This document shows positions 46,232 to 57,761 of a stretch of 64,000 bases of DNA, one piece after another. This DNA is from Isoetes taiwanensis (lineage: Eukaryota; Streptophyta; Lycopodiopsida; Isoetales; Isoetaceae). The DNA is taken from contig JAJEKV010000014.1 of NCBI GenBank assembly GCA_021234155.1, positions 7,085,563 to 7,149,562 on the forward strand, given 5' to 3'. Made by a program: the position numbers and the translations under genes. The notes under the pieces are model-generated. The model did no database searches. It had not been told where the DNA came from and saw nothing but the letters and a program-made list of their open reading frames with translations. Numbering within the stretch: position 1 is the first letter of the stretch; each line of letters starts with the position of its first letter.

Positions 46232-46440
46232 ATATCATAATATTTATAAAATTACTTTGGATGCCCCCATGGAATAGATCATCTAATATTAAAATAGATC
46301 TGAGCCATTCGTTTCAAAAAAGGTGAGGTGGCATAGCCATGGCTGTTGGATTTTCATGGGGGCATGCATGAGCATGCATGGGGGCATGCACCACATCTTT
46401 AAAACGTCGGATCAAAAGTGCAACAAAATCCTAGCCCTTA
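46232..46440 (+). repeat. Dispersed repeat, copy 1 (partner at 62.07 kb)
   Basis: Shares AAAATTACTTTGGATGCCCC, GGGGGCATGCACCACAT and AAATCCTAGCCCTTA in the same order with 62068-62280. Contains a palindromic GCATGCATGAGCATGCATG stretch. No coding. Confidence 0.75.
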
Positions 46441-47325
46441 AAGTGTTATATGGAATGTACAAGGAAGATGCACCTTTTGGGATATAATTAAGGCATTTGA
46501 TGAAATGAAGTGGCACACATATTTTATTTCGTGGGAAAATAAAAACGTGACGCATGCATCAGGCGACATCCAATTCACAATAAATTGCATTGGTAAGTAA
46601 TGAGAGAAAAGTCTGGAAGCACAAACGTTAGAAGCTTGTTGATCATCTTTCTCTAACGATTCCGGCGCCTCTGTCCTCATAGACAGTCTAACTTTTCCTT
46701 ATAGCTATAGTGTTGCAAAGTGATGATATGGATGTGCTAACTGTTGTGTTTCAGGCGCTGAGGGATATTTTTTGCTTGGGTGCAGACATGTTCCTGTACC
46801 TTTCAAGTTGACAGACTTGCTACCAATAGATATAGTTATTATATCACGCAATCACTATGGCAGGATGGTTTTATTTTCCTGATCAAACTTTGGAAGTGGC
46901 ACTCTAATGAATAGATGGTTGTATGAATAATATAGGTGTTTTTAAGCTCCTCTTTGAATGAAATTGGGGATTGTTAAGCATGTTATGCGAGAATATTAGT
47001 ATCAGATCCACATGCTTATGTCAATCATAAGCTCATGCCAAGGAGAAAGATCCTAACCATGTTAAAAACACCTACGAAACTCAATATGATGTTTGCACAT
47101 TCAAACATTTGAAACAGCCTCAATGATCAAGCATAATAAATAGCATAATAATTTGATGTACCTACTTGCAAAGGATTTTTCATTTTTTGTAGAAGGCATC
47201 TTCTTCAATTTCAAAGTCGACCACATGACTACTCCAGTAATGCCTTTGAAACCATTTCCAAATATGTGTCTATCATATAGAACCTATATAAAACAAAAGA
47301 ATATTTGAAACGGTTTCCATATACG
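46441..47325. other. No gene seen
   Basis: AT-rich, no recognisable domains or repeats. Confidence 0.35.
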
Positions 47326-47563
47326 CGGACTCAGTTATGCCCCCCTGTCCGACATTAACCTCAGCTGTACTTGTGATTATGTATATAACTGTGCAGTATG
47401 TTAGCATCCGTATTGCTACTAAGGTTTTTCCCCCGAAAACCCTTCGGGGCGGGGGTTTTTTAATCCTGGTAGTAATACGCCTGCTGCTCTCTCTCTTTGT
47501 ACTTGGGTCCCATAGGCCAGTTGGTCTCCGTGGACGATAAAATCATATTCTATTCTATTCTAT
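47326..47563 (+). mobile_element. LINE 3' end, strongly truncated, with ATTCT tail
   Basis: Matches the 3' untranslated end of the LINE at 23.8-23.96 kb: the stem-loop AAAACCCTTCGGGGCGGGGG, then TTGGTCTCCGTGGACGATAA and a tail of TATTC units. No coding part remains. Confidence 0.8.
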
Positions 47564-48966
47564 ATACATGTCTATCATATAAAACCTACAAAAAAACAAA
47601 AAATATAAGTTCTTGAGATGCTTTACTTGATTGATCTTCCCTGTTAAACTATTCAATGATTCCTCTCGGCTCTTGCAAAAAACATGTTAACAATAACAGA
47701 TCCTCTTTCACGTATAGGACTACCAAACGAAAAAATCATATGGAAGCATCTAAGCTCACGAATTCGCCAACCTAGCTTTACATTTTGCCCAAATCAAACC
47801 TAATCCAGTTAACCTATGCAAACATTTTTTCAACTATACAACCTGCATTTCATAATAGATGGCATTTTTAGATGTTTGCTGCCGTTTTTAGATGTGTTAC
47901 AATGAGCAGTGTATGCAGAAGATTGCAAATTCGGGTTTTTATTTTGACATCAGGGCTGACCAGCTTAAAAAGAACACGCGCGAGGATTGCCAATTATATT
48001 TTGTTGTACGTTTGGATGTAAAAGCGTGACTTTAAAGCCATCTTAGACCATAAGTACAATTCATTGTTTCTTGTGTTCTTTGATATTGAATTGATTTATG
48101 ATGTAACATAAATATAATATCAAAGCAGTTTTTAGGCAAGTGCCTGCAATGGTTTGAAGATAGGTAGTCTTTGTGTACGATCCAGATCAAGCGCAAACAA
48201 GTGGGGTTTTTTAATTTAATGGGAATAGGTGTGTAAATATCATTAGTAAAGAAATTGATTGTGCATTATAAGGCTTCCTTTATGAATCATATCCCAAAAC
48301 TTAATGTCCTATATAGTAATTTGCAGCCTTATAATCTATCAAATTGTAGTCACATTATGGCTAATATGTGATCTTGGTTTTGGAGCATTCGTTTTGAAAT
48401 TATGCTCAATGTGACAATAGTATTTGGATCCAACTAACCTAGAGAAATTTTGATGCAACTTGGGAGGAATTATTCTTTACAAACCTATTATCCTTTGCAT
48501 TCCTGATTTTCAAACCCTTATAAATTTAATAGAAACTAGAATGCGAAAGGTAATCTCAGAGACATCTTAGACTCAAAGCCCACTAGCTACCATTTGGTGG
48601 TGGAAATAGAAAGGGGAGATATAAATGAAGGGTGCCCATCATGATGGTAGCTATCAGAAGGGTGCCCATCATAAGGGTTAGATCATTGTGTATGGATCCA
48701 CCCAAGCCTAAAATCCAACAACCAATGGAAAAAATTGATGGTTTGAAATCTCGAAAGAAATATGAGCTCAATAGTGGGAATCCCATTGTTAATAACGTGT
48801 CTCAATCTTATAGACACCATAACACAAGGCATTAGCATAGGTTCCAATCCTCCATGTTCCTAGATTGACATGCATTGTTACCAGATGGATCAGTAGAGGG
48901 AGATGTTTGCGCCAATAATATTTCTCTTTACTCACTCACTCCACCAAATATAGTGAACTCGGCAAA
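47564..48966. other. No gene seen
   Basis: AT-rich, open frames short and unsupported. GGGTGCCCATCAT is repeated near 48627-48670. Confidence 0.35.
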
Positions 48967-49153
48967 GTGAAATGCTTGTGGTGACCATGGGAACCTCTCT
49001 AAGAGAAGGGTTCTCATAGGATGCCCATGACTTCTTTTAAGTCTATTTTGGATTGCCCGATGTGATCTAATGATGATTCTTTAATAACCTTCATACAGAA
49101 TCTCTATCAAAGTAATGCTAATTTTTATGGAATGTTGTCCATAAACTCTATGC
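48967..49153 (+). repeat. Dispersed repeat, copy 1 (partner at 52.16 kb)
   Basis: Shares CCTCTCTAAGAGAAGGGTTC, TTGGATTGCCCGAT-like and TTTTATGGAATG blocks in order with 52164-52345, roughly four fifths identical. Confidence 0.7.
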
Positions 49154-50469
49154 GACGAAAAAGGTATGTCAGTGAATTTGTCCAAAACAAAGATTATGGT
49201 TATAGGCACAGTGCAGAGACATAGGCAATGGACAACTAAATAGACCTAATCTTCGTTGATCTACAGGTTTTAATAATCTCTCAATGTGATGCGGCATCGG
49301 TAAATCAGGTATGTCATACCCCACAACTTGGTAGGTACTTTCACTAGGTACACTTATATGGCTTGATCCTTTTACGGGTCTTATAATGGGATGCACTATG
49401 CGGAATCTATTTCATCATCATCTCCAACATGTCTTTAAACTCCCCTTGAAAATTTGATTATGGCTCGTTGTATTGAGATCTGTTTAACTATAGAATGCTT
49501 TTTAAATAAAAGACTATGTATTTAACTAAAATACAGCCATTAACTCCAACATGCTAGATAATAAAATAAACCTATAACAAATCAAATTATTTACTAACCT
49601 GTCCCTCTAGTGGTGTTGGATTGTAGAACACGCCAAAACGACTACAAAAGCTTTCAGGAGAACTCCAATAAGTACCATTTGACTGCAAATGTTGCTCAAT
49701 CACCGTAACCAACCAGTTGTGTTGCCCCACACATGACCGATACCAACAAGGTTCAAACTCACCAGCATGGTGTCCTTGACATGTCTAATGCTGCTGGCTG
49801 GGAGCAAACTTGCATCTATCAACTCCTTTAACCTCCTTCTCCTAGTACTAAGAGGCAGATTGTTAAAAAAGTTGGAATCCATACCAAGCTATGAACAGAG
49901 CCTAGGAGAAGAGAAGAGCAAAAGAAGCGGAATGAAATGAACATATTTAAAATTAAAATAAACGGCTACATTATTTGTCATGCATGACAAAAGTTTGTCA
50001 TACGTGACAACGGTTAGGCATGACAAAAAAGCGACATAATTTGTCACGAGTGTCAAATTTTAGTTTTTTATCATGGTTCTAACCAAGATATCTTTTCAAA
50101 GAGATGAACCTAAGAATGGGACTTGCATTACTGAAATATAAGTACAAAGAATACAACTGCTTGAGCAATCCATCGATTTGCTCTAAGCTTGAAACAGGAA
50201 AAGCCCTATGCTATGACTAGAATAGGCCTTGAGTTTGGGCCCTAAGTTTAGGAACCGTTAAATCCACAACCGCCTAATTGCTTGGAGCATAATGCCAAAT
50301 GTCAACAAAGATCTGGTCTATCATAAACAACTCTTATCTTTTACAGATGTTGACAAAAAATGTACTACCTGGTGTATTTCCTTCTTATGCACTAGCTCGA
50401 TCACTTGGACATCAAGGAAACAAACTATAATAAGTTTTGAGTACATAGGCTGAGCTTAAAACTCTGTGT
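49154..50469. other. No gene seen
   Basis: No domains recognised. A cluster of TGTCA/TGACA words (GACAAAAGTTTGTCATACG-like) lies near 49975-50060. Confidence 0.35.
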
Positions 50470-52078
50470 ACAGGCACACAAAACTCTGTGTACAGGCCAC
50501 AAGTCACATTTGTTTCGGGCCTTGGTTGAGCCGGTCCTTTTGTATGGGGCAGAAGTGTGGGGTCCGGTGATATCCCTCAACACCTGAAATGACCTCGAGC
50601 AGGTGCAGAAGGCCTTCTTGGCACGGGCCCTGGGAGTGAAGTCCACAGTTCCATACCAGATCCTACTCCAGGAGACAGGCTTTCTACCCCTTCAACGGGC
50701 TACATTGGCTTTCTACTCTCTCCATTATAAAGGGATTCAAGTCGAAGTTGTTGAGACATATAAATATCTGGGTTTGGAAGTTTGTTCAAACTACTCTTGG
50801 GTGAAAGCATGCTACGGTGTACCACTTTTGGAACCCTCAAAAGTACCTACACTGGGTACTTTTAAAATTGGTACTTTCTACGTTTTCTTTCCATTAAAAT
50901 CAATCCAAAACTTTTGAGTTGAAGGTCAATAACATATCAATCTATAGTATTAGAGGATGACAATACTATTAGAGACTAAAATGGATGAATAAACTCTCAA
51001 ACTTATTGTTTATTGAGACATTAATGCAAGTTCCCAGTACCCAGTGTTGGGTACTTTTCTGGGTAGTTTCGCACTCCCTAAAAAGAACTTTAGATGGTAC
51101 ACCCTAGCATGCTTTCACCCTCTTGGAAAGAATGCATAAAAAAAAGAATCACGGGTGGCAAGCGAGCCATGTATCAGATGTTGAGAAACTGTAACAGAAT
51201 CGATCTTCAGGATTGGCATCTGAGATGCATGTTGTTCAAAACTCTGGTGCAAGCAGTTCTTCTCTATGGGGTCCAAATATGGGGTCCAGCCATTTCAGCA
51301 AGGCAGTGGGGGAAAATTGAATGTGTAATGAAAAGTTTCTTACAGGAGGAGCTAGGAGTTAGGCATCAAATTCCTTACCAAATTCCATTGGCTGAGACGG
51401 GATTGCTGCTCCTAGAAGCTGAGGGCTTATGCTTGGCCCTTAATTTCATGGTCAGACTTAAAGGTCTGGAAGCCACACGCCTACCGCATCTTGCTGCAGC
51501 AGAATCTGAAACAAAAGGATGGCACCATGATGTTGTAGAATGGGGGCGCAGATGGGGGATTGAGGAAAGGGATTGGCCTGATACTGATATAGCCATCAGG
51601 GATCTGGTACAAATGAAATATGTGGACAAAATTTGTCAGATGCAGGGGTCTAGAATTGAGTTTTACAGGAAGGAATTAAATCCTCTATTAATGTATACAA
51701 CACAAAGTTACTTGTCTGCCCCAATATCCAGGAGTATGCGGAGAATTGTAGCACGATACAGAACTGGATCTCACTGGCTCAGAGTGGAGACAGGTAGGTG
51801 GCAGAGGATTCCAAGGGAAGAGAGGAAATGTACGTTGTGTGAGACAGATGCCATAGAAGATGAGATACACATATTCTTAAACTGCAGCTGCTATAAAGAA
51901 ATAAGAGAGAGACATAAGATAGCCTATACTGATTATTACTCCTTACATCAGTTGAACCCACAAAAACTAGGCAGCTACCTCAAAGAGCTGGAATTACATA
52001 GAAATTTTTTGCTCAAACTTTGAGATATGATGATGTAAATTCGTTCGCTTCATGGCCCTTTGGGTCTCTCGAAGTGTC
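50470..52078 (+). mobile_element. LINE 3' part, two fused fragments, split by a MITE
   Basis: 50470-50730 gives VEPVLLYGAEVWGPVISLN and FLARALGVKSTVPYQI; from about 50735 a second fragment begins VEVVETYKYLGLEV and repeats the same protein region as LYGVQIWGPAISARQWGK. So two LINE pieces are joined. The second runs open to 52023 apart from the MITE and ends with CTLCETDAIEDEIHIFLNCS, the C-terminal zinc site. A 3' end GGGTCTCTCGAAGTG leads into AATC units and then a long ATT run. Confidence 0.75.
50799..51120 (+). mobile_element. 322-bp MITE inside the LINE
   Basis: Ends are inverted repeats GGGTGAAAGCATGCTA and its complement, followed on both arms by [CG]GGTGTACCA. Flanked on both sides by TCTT (50795-50798, 51121-51124). 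Removing the MITE and one TCTT rejoins the LINE frame as SNYSW then KECIKKR. Inside are repeats of TACCCAGTGTTGGGTACTTT type. Confidence 0.8.
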
Positions 52079-52091
52079 AATCAATCAATCA

Positions 52092-52163
<72 letters not shown>
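52079..52163 (+). repeat. LINE tail: (AATC)n then (ATT)n
   Basis: Three AATC units and then about 24 ATT units. Directly follows the LINE 3' end. Confidence 0.85.
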
Positions 52164-52165
<2 letters not shown>

Positions 52166-52345
52166 GAAATGCTGATTCGTTGCGGCCATGAGAACCTCTC
52201 TAAGAGAAGGGTTCTCATAAAGTGTTCATGAAGTCTATTTTAGATTGCCCGATATGATTTATTGACGATTCTATTGTAACCTTCGTATAAGAACTCTATC
52301 AAAATCATGCTAAGTTTTATGGAATGCTGTGCAGAAACTCTATGG
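52164..52345 (+). repeat. Dispersed repeat, copy 2 (partner at 48.97 kb)
   Basis: Same blocks as copy 1. It begins exactly where the ATT tail ends, so the LINE may have landed at the edge of this repeat. Confidence 0.7.
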
Positions 52346-53694
52346 AAGTCATGTTCACCTATATGAAATGCTGATGGATTTTCAAGCAATCGTTATAGAA
52401 TCTACTGAAACTTAATTCACTATGTATAATCTTCGAACTAGATATATTCAACTTCATACAAGCCCTACATAATACAAAGACTTGTATTATATATACACAA
52501 CCAAATTACCAAAATTCGTAACTAATACCAAATACTCAACGGGGTACATTCTCACAGAAATCCCGCCAAAAAGAAAAGTCCATGCGGCCAGAAGGGCCGA
52601 AAGATGCGGCATGAAGGAAATTCGATGTTTCTTAACAGCTCGGGTTATGGATTCCGATCAGAAAGCACGGGTCTGCGGTGAATTTTCTTGGATCATGCAA
52701 TGAAATTGAGAAATAGAGGTAAGTTTTCTGAAGATTCGATTGTTTTGTCTTGGTTTCTAGAATCAGGCAGCCAGATTAGTTTGCCATACAATGGACCGGT
52801 GCATGGTTTCCGATTCTAAATCATAAATTCATTCACTGCAGAAAGAACAAAATGGACAGCCAGATTAGTTCCTTCTTTCTGTATCTAATCCGCCATTGTG
52901 TAGAAATCCATCTTTCTGTAGTTCATGTCGGCTTCTATATTTCTGTCTTTCCATCTAAGCCAATTGCAGGAACAATTACTGTCAAGTTTAGACAACAAGA
53001 AACTATGTATTCTAAAGATGAATCGTCCGACCATATTGTCTTGCAAAGAAAGTCACTAGGAATTCATTTTGGACAGTAAAATCGTCATAGTTCAAAATTT
53101 GAAACTCCAATTCTAACTGTCGAATTAAGGCTTTGGGCTTTATCTGTTCTAAATTCTGTTGTAAAATGGTGTTCTACCACTGACCACATTTTTTATTGAA
53201 TTGCAGCTGCAAAATGAACTGCCATTAAAGTCAATCTTTTAGCCACAGTCTCACTTGGAAAGAGAGAGTACCAGAGAAATCTTGCTAAGTTATTCACTGG
53301 CACAAGTCTTCTTGTTGTAAGTTATTCTTGCTATGGGTTTTTGCATTGTTTGGTGAACTTTCAGTTCAACCATTATTGGGAATGCTTTATTTCCCTTTTT
53401 TCAGCCCTGTTGTAAATCTGCAGGACCATCTGGCGGAATGAGAAGTGGTAGCTTAAAGTGGTAAGTACATTGTTCTTGTATCTTATAAGCACAAATAAGA
53501 TGGGTCTTTATTTGGCATGAAGTGTCACTTTCTTGTAAGTTTATTACACACAAAAATGCAGCAACAAGATTCAGGAACTAAGAACCTAGTGCCTTATTGT
53601 ACCTTATTGGTGTCTGACTATTTGAAACTAAAAAATCCTTATTGTATCTTATTGATCTTTGACTATTTGATTCTAAATTATGTAGTGAGATATC
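52346..53694. other. 5' flank of the MULE transposase, no gene seen
   Basis: No recognisable coding sequence. May include the left part of the MULE; I could not find its terminal inverted repeats. Confidence 0.35.
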
Positions 53695-55515
53695 ATGTCT
53701 TTGGCCAAGGGAAGCCAATTTGAATCCTTGAAAGAGCTTCGATGAGCAGTGAGGGATGATGCAATCAGTTCTCACGTTGAGCTGAAGGTGATCAAAGCAG
53801 ATAAAGAAAGGTAAATTTCTCCATATGATTCATTCAAAACCTTTTTTTCTACATTCTTGACGTATATTGCTTTTGCTATATTTACTATTCAATGCAAATC
53901 TCCTGGATGTCCATGGAGGTTGCATGCATCTTGTATTCAAGGTGGTCTAGCATGCCATATCAAGTCAAATAGGGAAGAGCACAATTGTAGTGGCACGCAA
54001 CACTTGAAAAACAAAGAAACGAGCTCAAAATGGTTGGCTGAAAAATCATTGGAGAAGTTCAAAGATCATCCTGCTTATAAACCAAAGGAACTCATTGCTA
54101 ACGTGCGTCGTGAAAAAGGTGTTTCTATCTCTTACAGGGTAGCTTGGAAAGTAAAAGAAAGTGCACATGCTCAAATCCATGGGGATCATACTGTTGCATA
54201 TCCAAAGCTTCGTAATTATTGTCAAAACATATTGGAAGCTAATCCTGGTAGTGTGGCATATGTTCAGGAAACAGTTGAAGGCCGCTTTCTTTGCTTCTTT
54301 ATTACCTATAATGCAAGAATAAAGGGGTTTGCGCATTGTAGGCCATTCATTGGTCTAGATGGAACTCATTTGAAGACAGAGAGATATCCTGGTATTCTTC
54401 TGACAGCCACAGGCATTGATACACAAGGTGCTTTGTTTCCAATTGCATTTGGAGTGGTAATAGCAAAGAACGATGATAATTGGTATTGGTTTCTTCAAAG
54501 TTTAAAGGATGCTTTTCAATACACAGGTGCACTAACATTTATTTCAGACAGGCAGAAGGATTTAATGGATGGCGTCACGTTGGTATTTGGAAGTGACACG
54601 ACACATGTATATTGCATGCACCATTTAGCATACAATTTCAGAAAAACATTCAAAAGCACTCAGCTAGTAGGGATGTTGTGGAAAGTTGCATATGTAACTA
54701 ATGCTCAGGATTTTGATGCTAGCATTGGAGAAATACGAGCTATAAATAGTAGTGCGGCTGATTGATTGGATAATGAACACTGCTGACCCTTCACATTAGA
54801 CTACATGCAAGTTTTTGGGCAAAAGGTTTGGACATTTGACATCCAACCTTGTCGAGTCCCTGAATGCATGGTTGCTAGAGGCTAGAGAGAGTCCCTGAAT
54901 GCATGGTTGCTAGAGGCTAGAGATACGCCTATTCTCGAAATGTTGGAATTGATACGCCAGAGGGTAATGTCATGGTTTTATGAAAGAAGGGTTAATGGGA
55001 AAGCTACCAGAGATTTGATTGGATCGGTAGCACATAATGCATTGGTTGGGCATGCAGAGCAATCCATCATAGGGTCTTGTGAGCGTGGAAGACTATATCG
55101 AATTTTGCCATCCACTAATGTTGTCTTTGAGATACATACTCTCGCACACATTAGGCTTGTTGATGTGGATAAGAGGACATGCACCTGTGGAAGGTGGCAA
55201 GATATGGGCTTACCTTGTGCACATGCAGCAGTTGCTATTCTGTTTAAAAAAGAGCGTGTACAATCTTATGCACACATAGCATATTCATTGCAGTCTTATT
55301 GTGATACTTACAAGGAGCCAGTATTCCCAGTGATTTTAGCACACGATGATGTTATTGGATGCATGTTACCACCAGCCACACGCAGACCTCCTAGAAGTCC
55401 AAAAACCAAACGCATACGCACAGCAAAAGAAGGTGTAGAGAAGAGAGAACAACATTGTGGAAGGTGTAACAGGAAGGGACACAATGCTCATAGTTGTAGA
55501 GCCCCAATTCAATGA
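53695..55515 (+). pseudogene. MuDR-type (MULE) transposase
   Basis: Exon 53695-53810 reads MSLAKGSQFESLKELR, stop, AVRDDAIS to KADKER and ends at a GTAAAT donor. The main frame 53857-54765 has the N-terminal zinc domain CKSPGCPWRLHAS with EEHNC, then the transposase core with GLDGTHLK (first D, about 54358) and FISDRQKD (second D, 54547). A 35-bp tandem duplication (54855-54924) breaks the frame; without it HLTSNLVESLNAWLLEARDT reads on. The last part (54907-55515) has the SWIM finger CTCGRWQDMGLPCAHA and a zinc knuckle CGRCNRKGHNAHSC. The layout also fits FAR1/FRS-like genes, but the damage makes it a dead transposon copy. Confidence 0.85.
54855..54924 (+). repeat. 35-bp perfect tandem duplication in the MULE
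   Basis: GAGTCCCTGAATGCATGGTT with the next 15 bases occurs twice back to back. The second copy creates an in-frame TGA. Confidence 0.9.
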
Positions 55516-55569
55516 TAAATGTGACTTATATAATCTCTTTGTTGAATTCAAACTTCTATTTTTGAGGCA

Positions 55570-55990
55570 TTAAATGTAGATGATTTGAAGTGGCCATATG
55601 GTCTTGCTATGGCAAAGAAAAATGTTGTCAATGTCCTTGGTGTTCTCGGCCTTCCAGTTTTGAAGTTCAAGTTTGTTTGGGGAAATGAAAGGGTCGAGCA
55701 TGTGTCAGACCTCGATCCAGCCATCACAACGGGGAAGCCTATTATGGTGAAAAGGCTGGATAGGGTTTATGAAGCATACCAGGACTTTAACAAACACAAC
55801 ACGCTGATCATAGACGACTCCGCCTACAAGTGATATCATAACTCGGACAATACAATCATTGCCAAGAGTTATCGACTAGAAGAGTATGAAACGGATAGGT
55901 GGTTGTCTTTCAATCTCGTTCCTGTGTTGGCAGAATCCCTGTTTGCCATTCTTGTGGCCGATGTGATTAGGAACTATCTGCCTCAAGCAG
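55570..55990 (+). pseudogene. FCP1/NIF-like HAD phosphatase fragment
   Basis: Reads WPYGLAMAKKNVVNVLGVL, FKFVWGNERVEHVSDL, KPIMVKRLDRVYEAY and LIIDDSAYK. This is the second half of the FCP1 homology domain (after the D-L-D-x-T nucleophile motif), including the K and the D-D-S metal-binding motif. After one TGA the frame goes on with YHNSDNTIIAKSYR. The N-terminal half with the nucleophile is missing. It lies 55 bp beyond the MULE stop and in the same orientation, so it may have been carried by the element. Confidence 0.6.
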
Positions 55991-56157
55991 GTCGATCCAG
56001 ATAGCAGCGCGATCATGAGGGCTATGGACGACAAATATTATGATGATCAAGAAGAGTGACCTCTGCTTTCAGATAACAAAGTTGAGTGAATTTTGTAAAG
56101 AAACGTGAAGAAATGTACTATATTTTGTAATGAATATACTTGTACATTGAGTTTTCG

Positions 56158-56465
56158 CTGGCGAGTCGAGAAATGCATGCTTGTCCTATTGATGAAACCA
56201 GTTGTATGCTTGTTTGTGTGAAAGGATGCAACTATATTCTATAATGATAATGGTTGTACATTGGCTTTCCAGGGCCTTTCTCGACTCACGAATCAAGAAA
56301 GGCACTGCTTGTCCCGTTCACGAGACCATTTGTATGCTTCCGTGTGTGATTGGATGCAGCCATATTCTAATGAAAATGGTTGTACTTTGACTTTCCAGGT
56401 TCTTTCTCGACTCGCGAGTCGAGAAATGCACTACTTGTCACGTGATTGGATGCAGCTATATAGAA
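56158..56465 (+). repeat. Three tandem repeats of about 126 bp
   Basis: GAGTCGAGAAATGCA-like starts at about 56165, 56292 and 56417, each followed by TTGTC and a GGATGCA block. The border contains the palindrome TTTCTCGACTCGCGAGTCGA. Confidence 0.7.
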
Positions 56466-56529
56466 TGAATGTTCTCCATTGTATTTTGAATTCTCCATTC
56501 TTTTCTTCGTTTTGACTAATGGCACCGTA

Positions 56530-57068
56530 ATTGTTAATCATGGACTCTCCTTGCTCCAGGTGGTTCAGGCATAGATCCCGCTCACGCACAGATCCCGTTC
56601 AGGCATCACAGAGAGCGCTCCAGACGGCACGGATCCCGCTCAAGGCAGCAGAGATCCCCTTTGGCACAGATCCCGCTCACGCTACACTCTTACCCGGCCT
56701 TTGGGATAAGCTTGCTCGTGATTGCAGACGCTATGCAGATGCTTGGGATGAAGAAGAGAGGAAGAAAATTTCGCCAAGTCCAGAAAGCTCAAAGCATCTT
56801 GCAAGCATTGCATGACATCCACGGAGGTTGGGGAAGGATCATATTCGATGAAAAACTGCGGGAGGAGAGTGGAGAAATCGGGTGGACAGGTCAGCGGGTC
56901 GCTCCCGAGGCACCTCCTCGTGAGGCATTCCACACTCTTCAGGTTGCCCCCAAGGCTTATAGACAGCAAGAAGAAGCCCCGCACGTTAATCCCCTAAGGT
57001 GGACCACCTACCACGATGATATAACTGTAGTGACAGCAAGACCGCCATGGTCTCTGCGTCCGATGTAA
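56530..57068 (+). pseudogene. Unidentified coding remnant, possible PP2C-like end
   Basis: An N-terminal stretch is built on repeated AGATCCCGCTCA words (56575-56695). A second frame ends VNPLRWTTYHDDITVVTARP. H-D-D-I-T-V-V resembles the last motif of PP2C phosphatases, but no other PP2C motif is visible, so this is weak. Confidence 0.2.
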
Positions 57069-57761
57069 AATACATTGTAGCTATTCAATTTATTAATAAA
57101 AATTCCTTTTCAACTACAACTTTGGTTTCAATCTGTAATGAAATTCCTTTGTTTGAGTTGTATTGTTCTTGTTCTCGACTCGCGATCTGAGAAAACTGGG
57201 AGAAAGCTTGGACCCACACTAACAGACAAATATTCGAATTATGGACAGTTTTCAAGTCGAAGTAATTTTCCCAGCTCCTTTTTTGTGTAAAATAATAGGG
57301 TTCCAAAAAAAGTGGGAATGGAATGAGACCCACTTTAATTAAATACGACTTGCATATTCTTAAACATATTATTCATGAATGAAATCTGGTAAGGAATCAA
57401 AATGGAAGGTTCAACTTAGAACAAACAGTGCATATGATCCTATAATTGAGGGCCCAGTGTTGTCTTGACTATGCCTTTCGGCTTGATCTCAGGCCCTTAC
57501 TGACCCTCCGTGGAAGTGCGAAGTTGGATTTTCGGCTTTGCTTCATCCACACCTGCTTGCACGGCTCTTGCACTATGCTGCATGTTGAAATCTAAGCATT
57601 TCTAATGTCAATTTTACTGACAAGCACCACGCATTGTAGGTAATAGAGCAGATATGCCAAGTGCTTCGTCTCCTATTTTTGCTCCTGATAATAGGGTCTA
57701 AAGTAATAGTGCTTCTATCCCCCCCAGCTCCTATAGTTGTAGCTCCATCCCTTGCATTGCC
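57069..57761. other. No gene seen
   Basis: AT-rich to mixed sequence; no domains recognised. Confidence 0.35.

Noticed and set aside
53857-55515. FAR1/FRS-type transcription factor
   Set aside because: The domain order is shared with MULE transposases, but stops, a 35-bp duplication and the transposon setting argue for a dead transposase.
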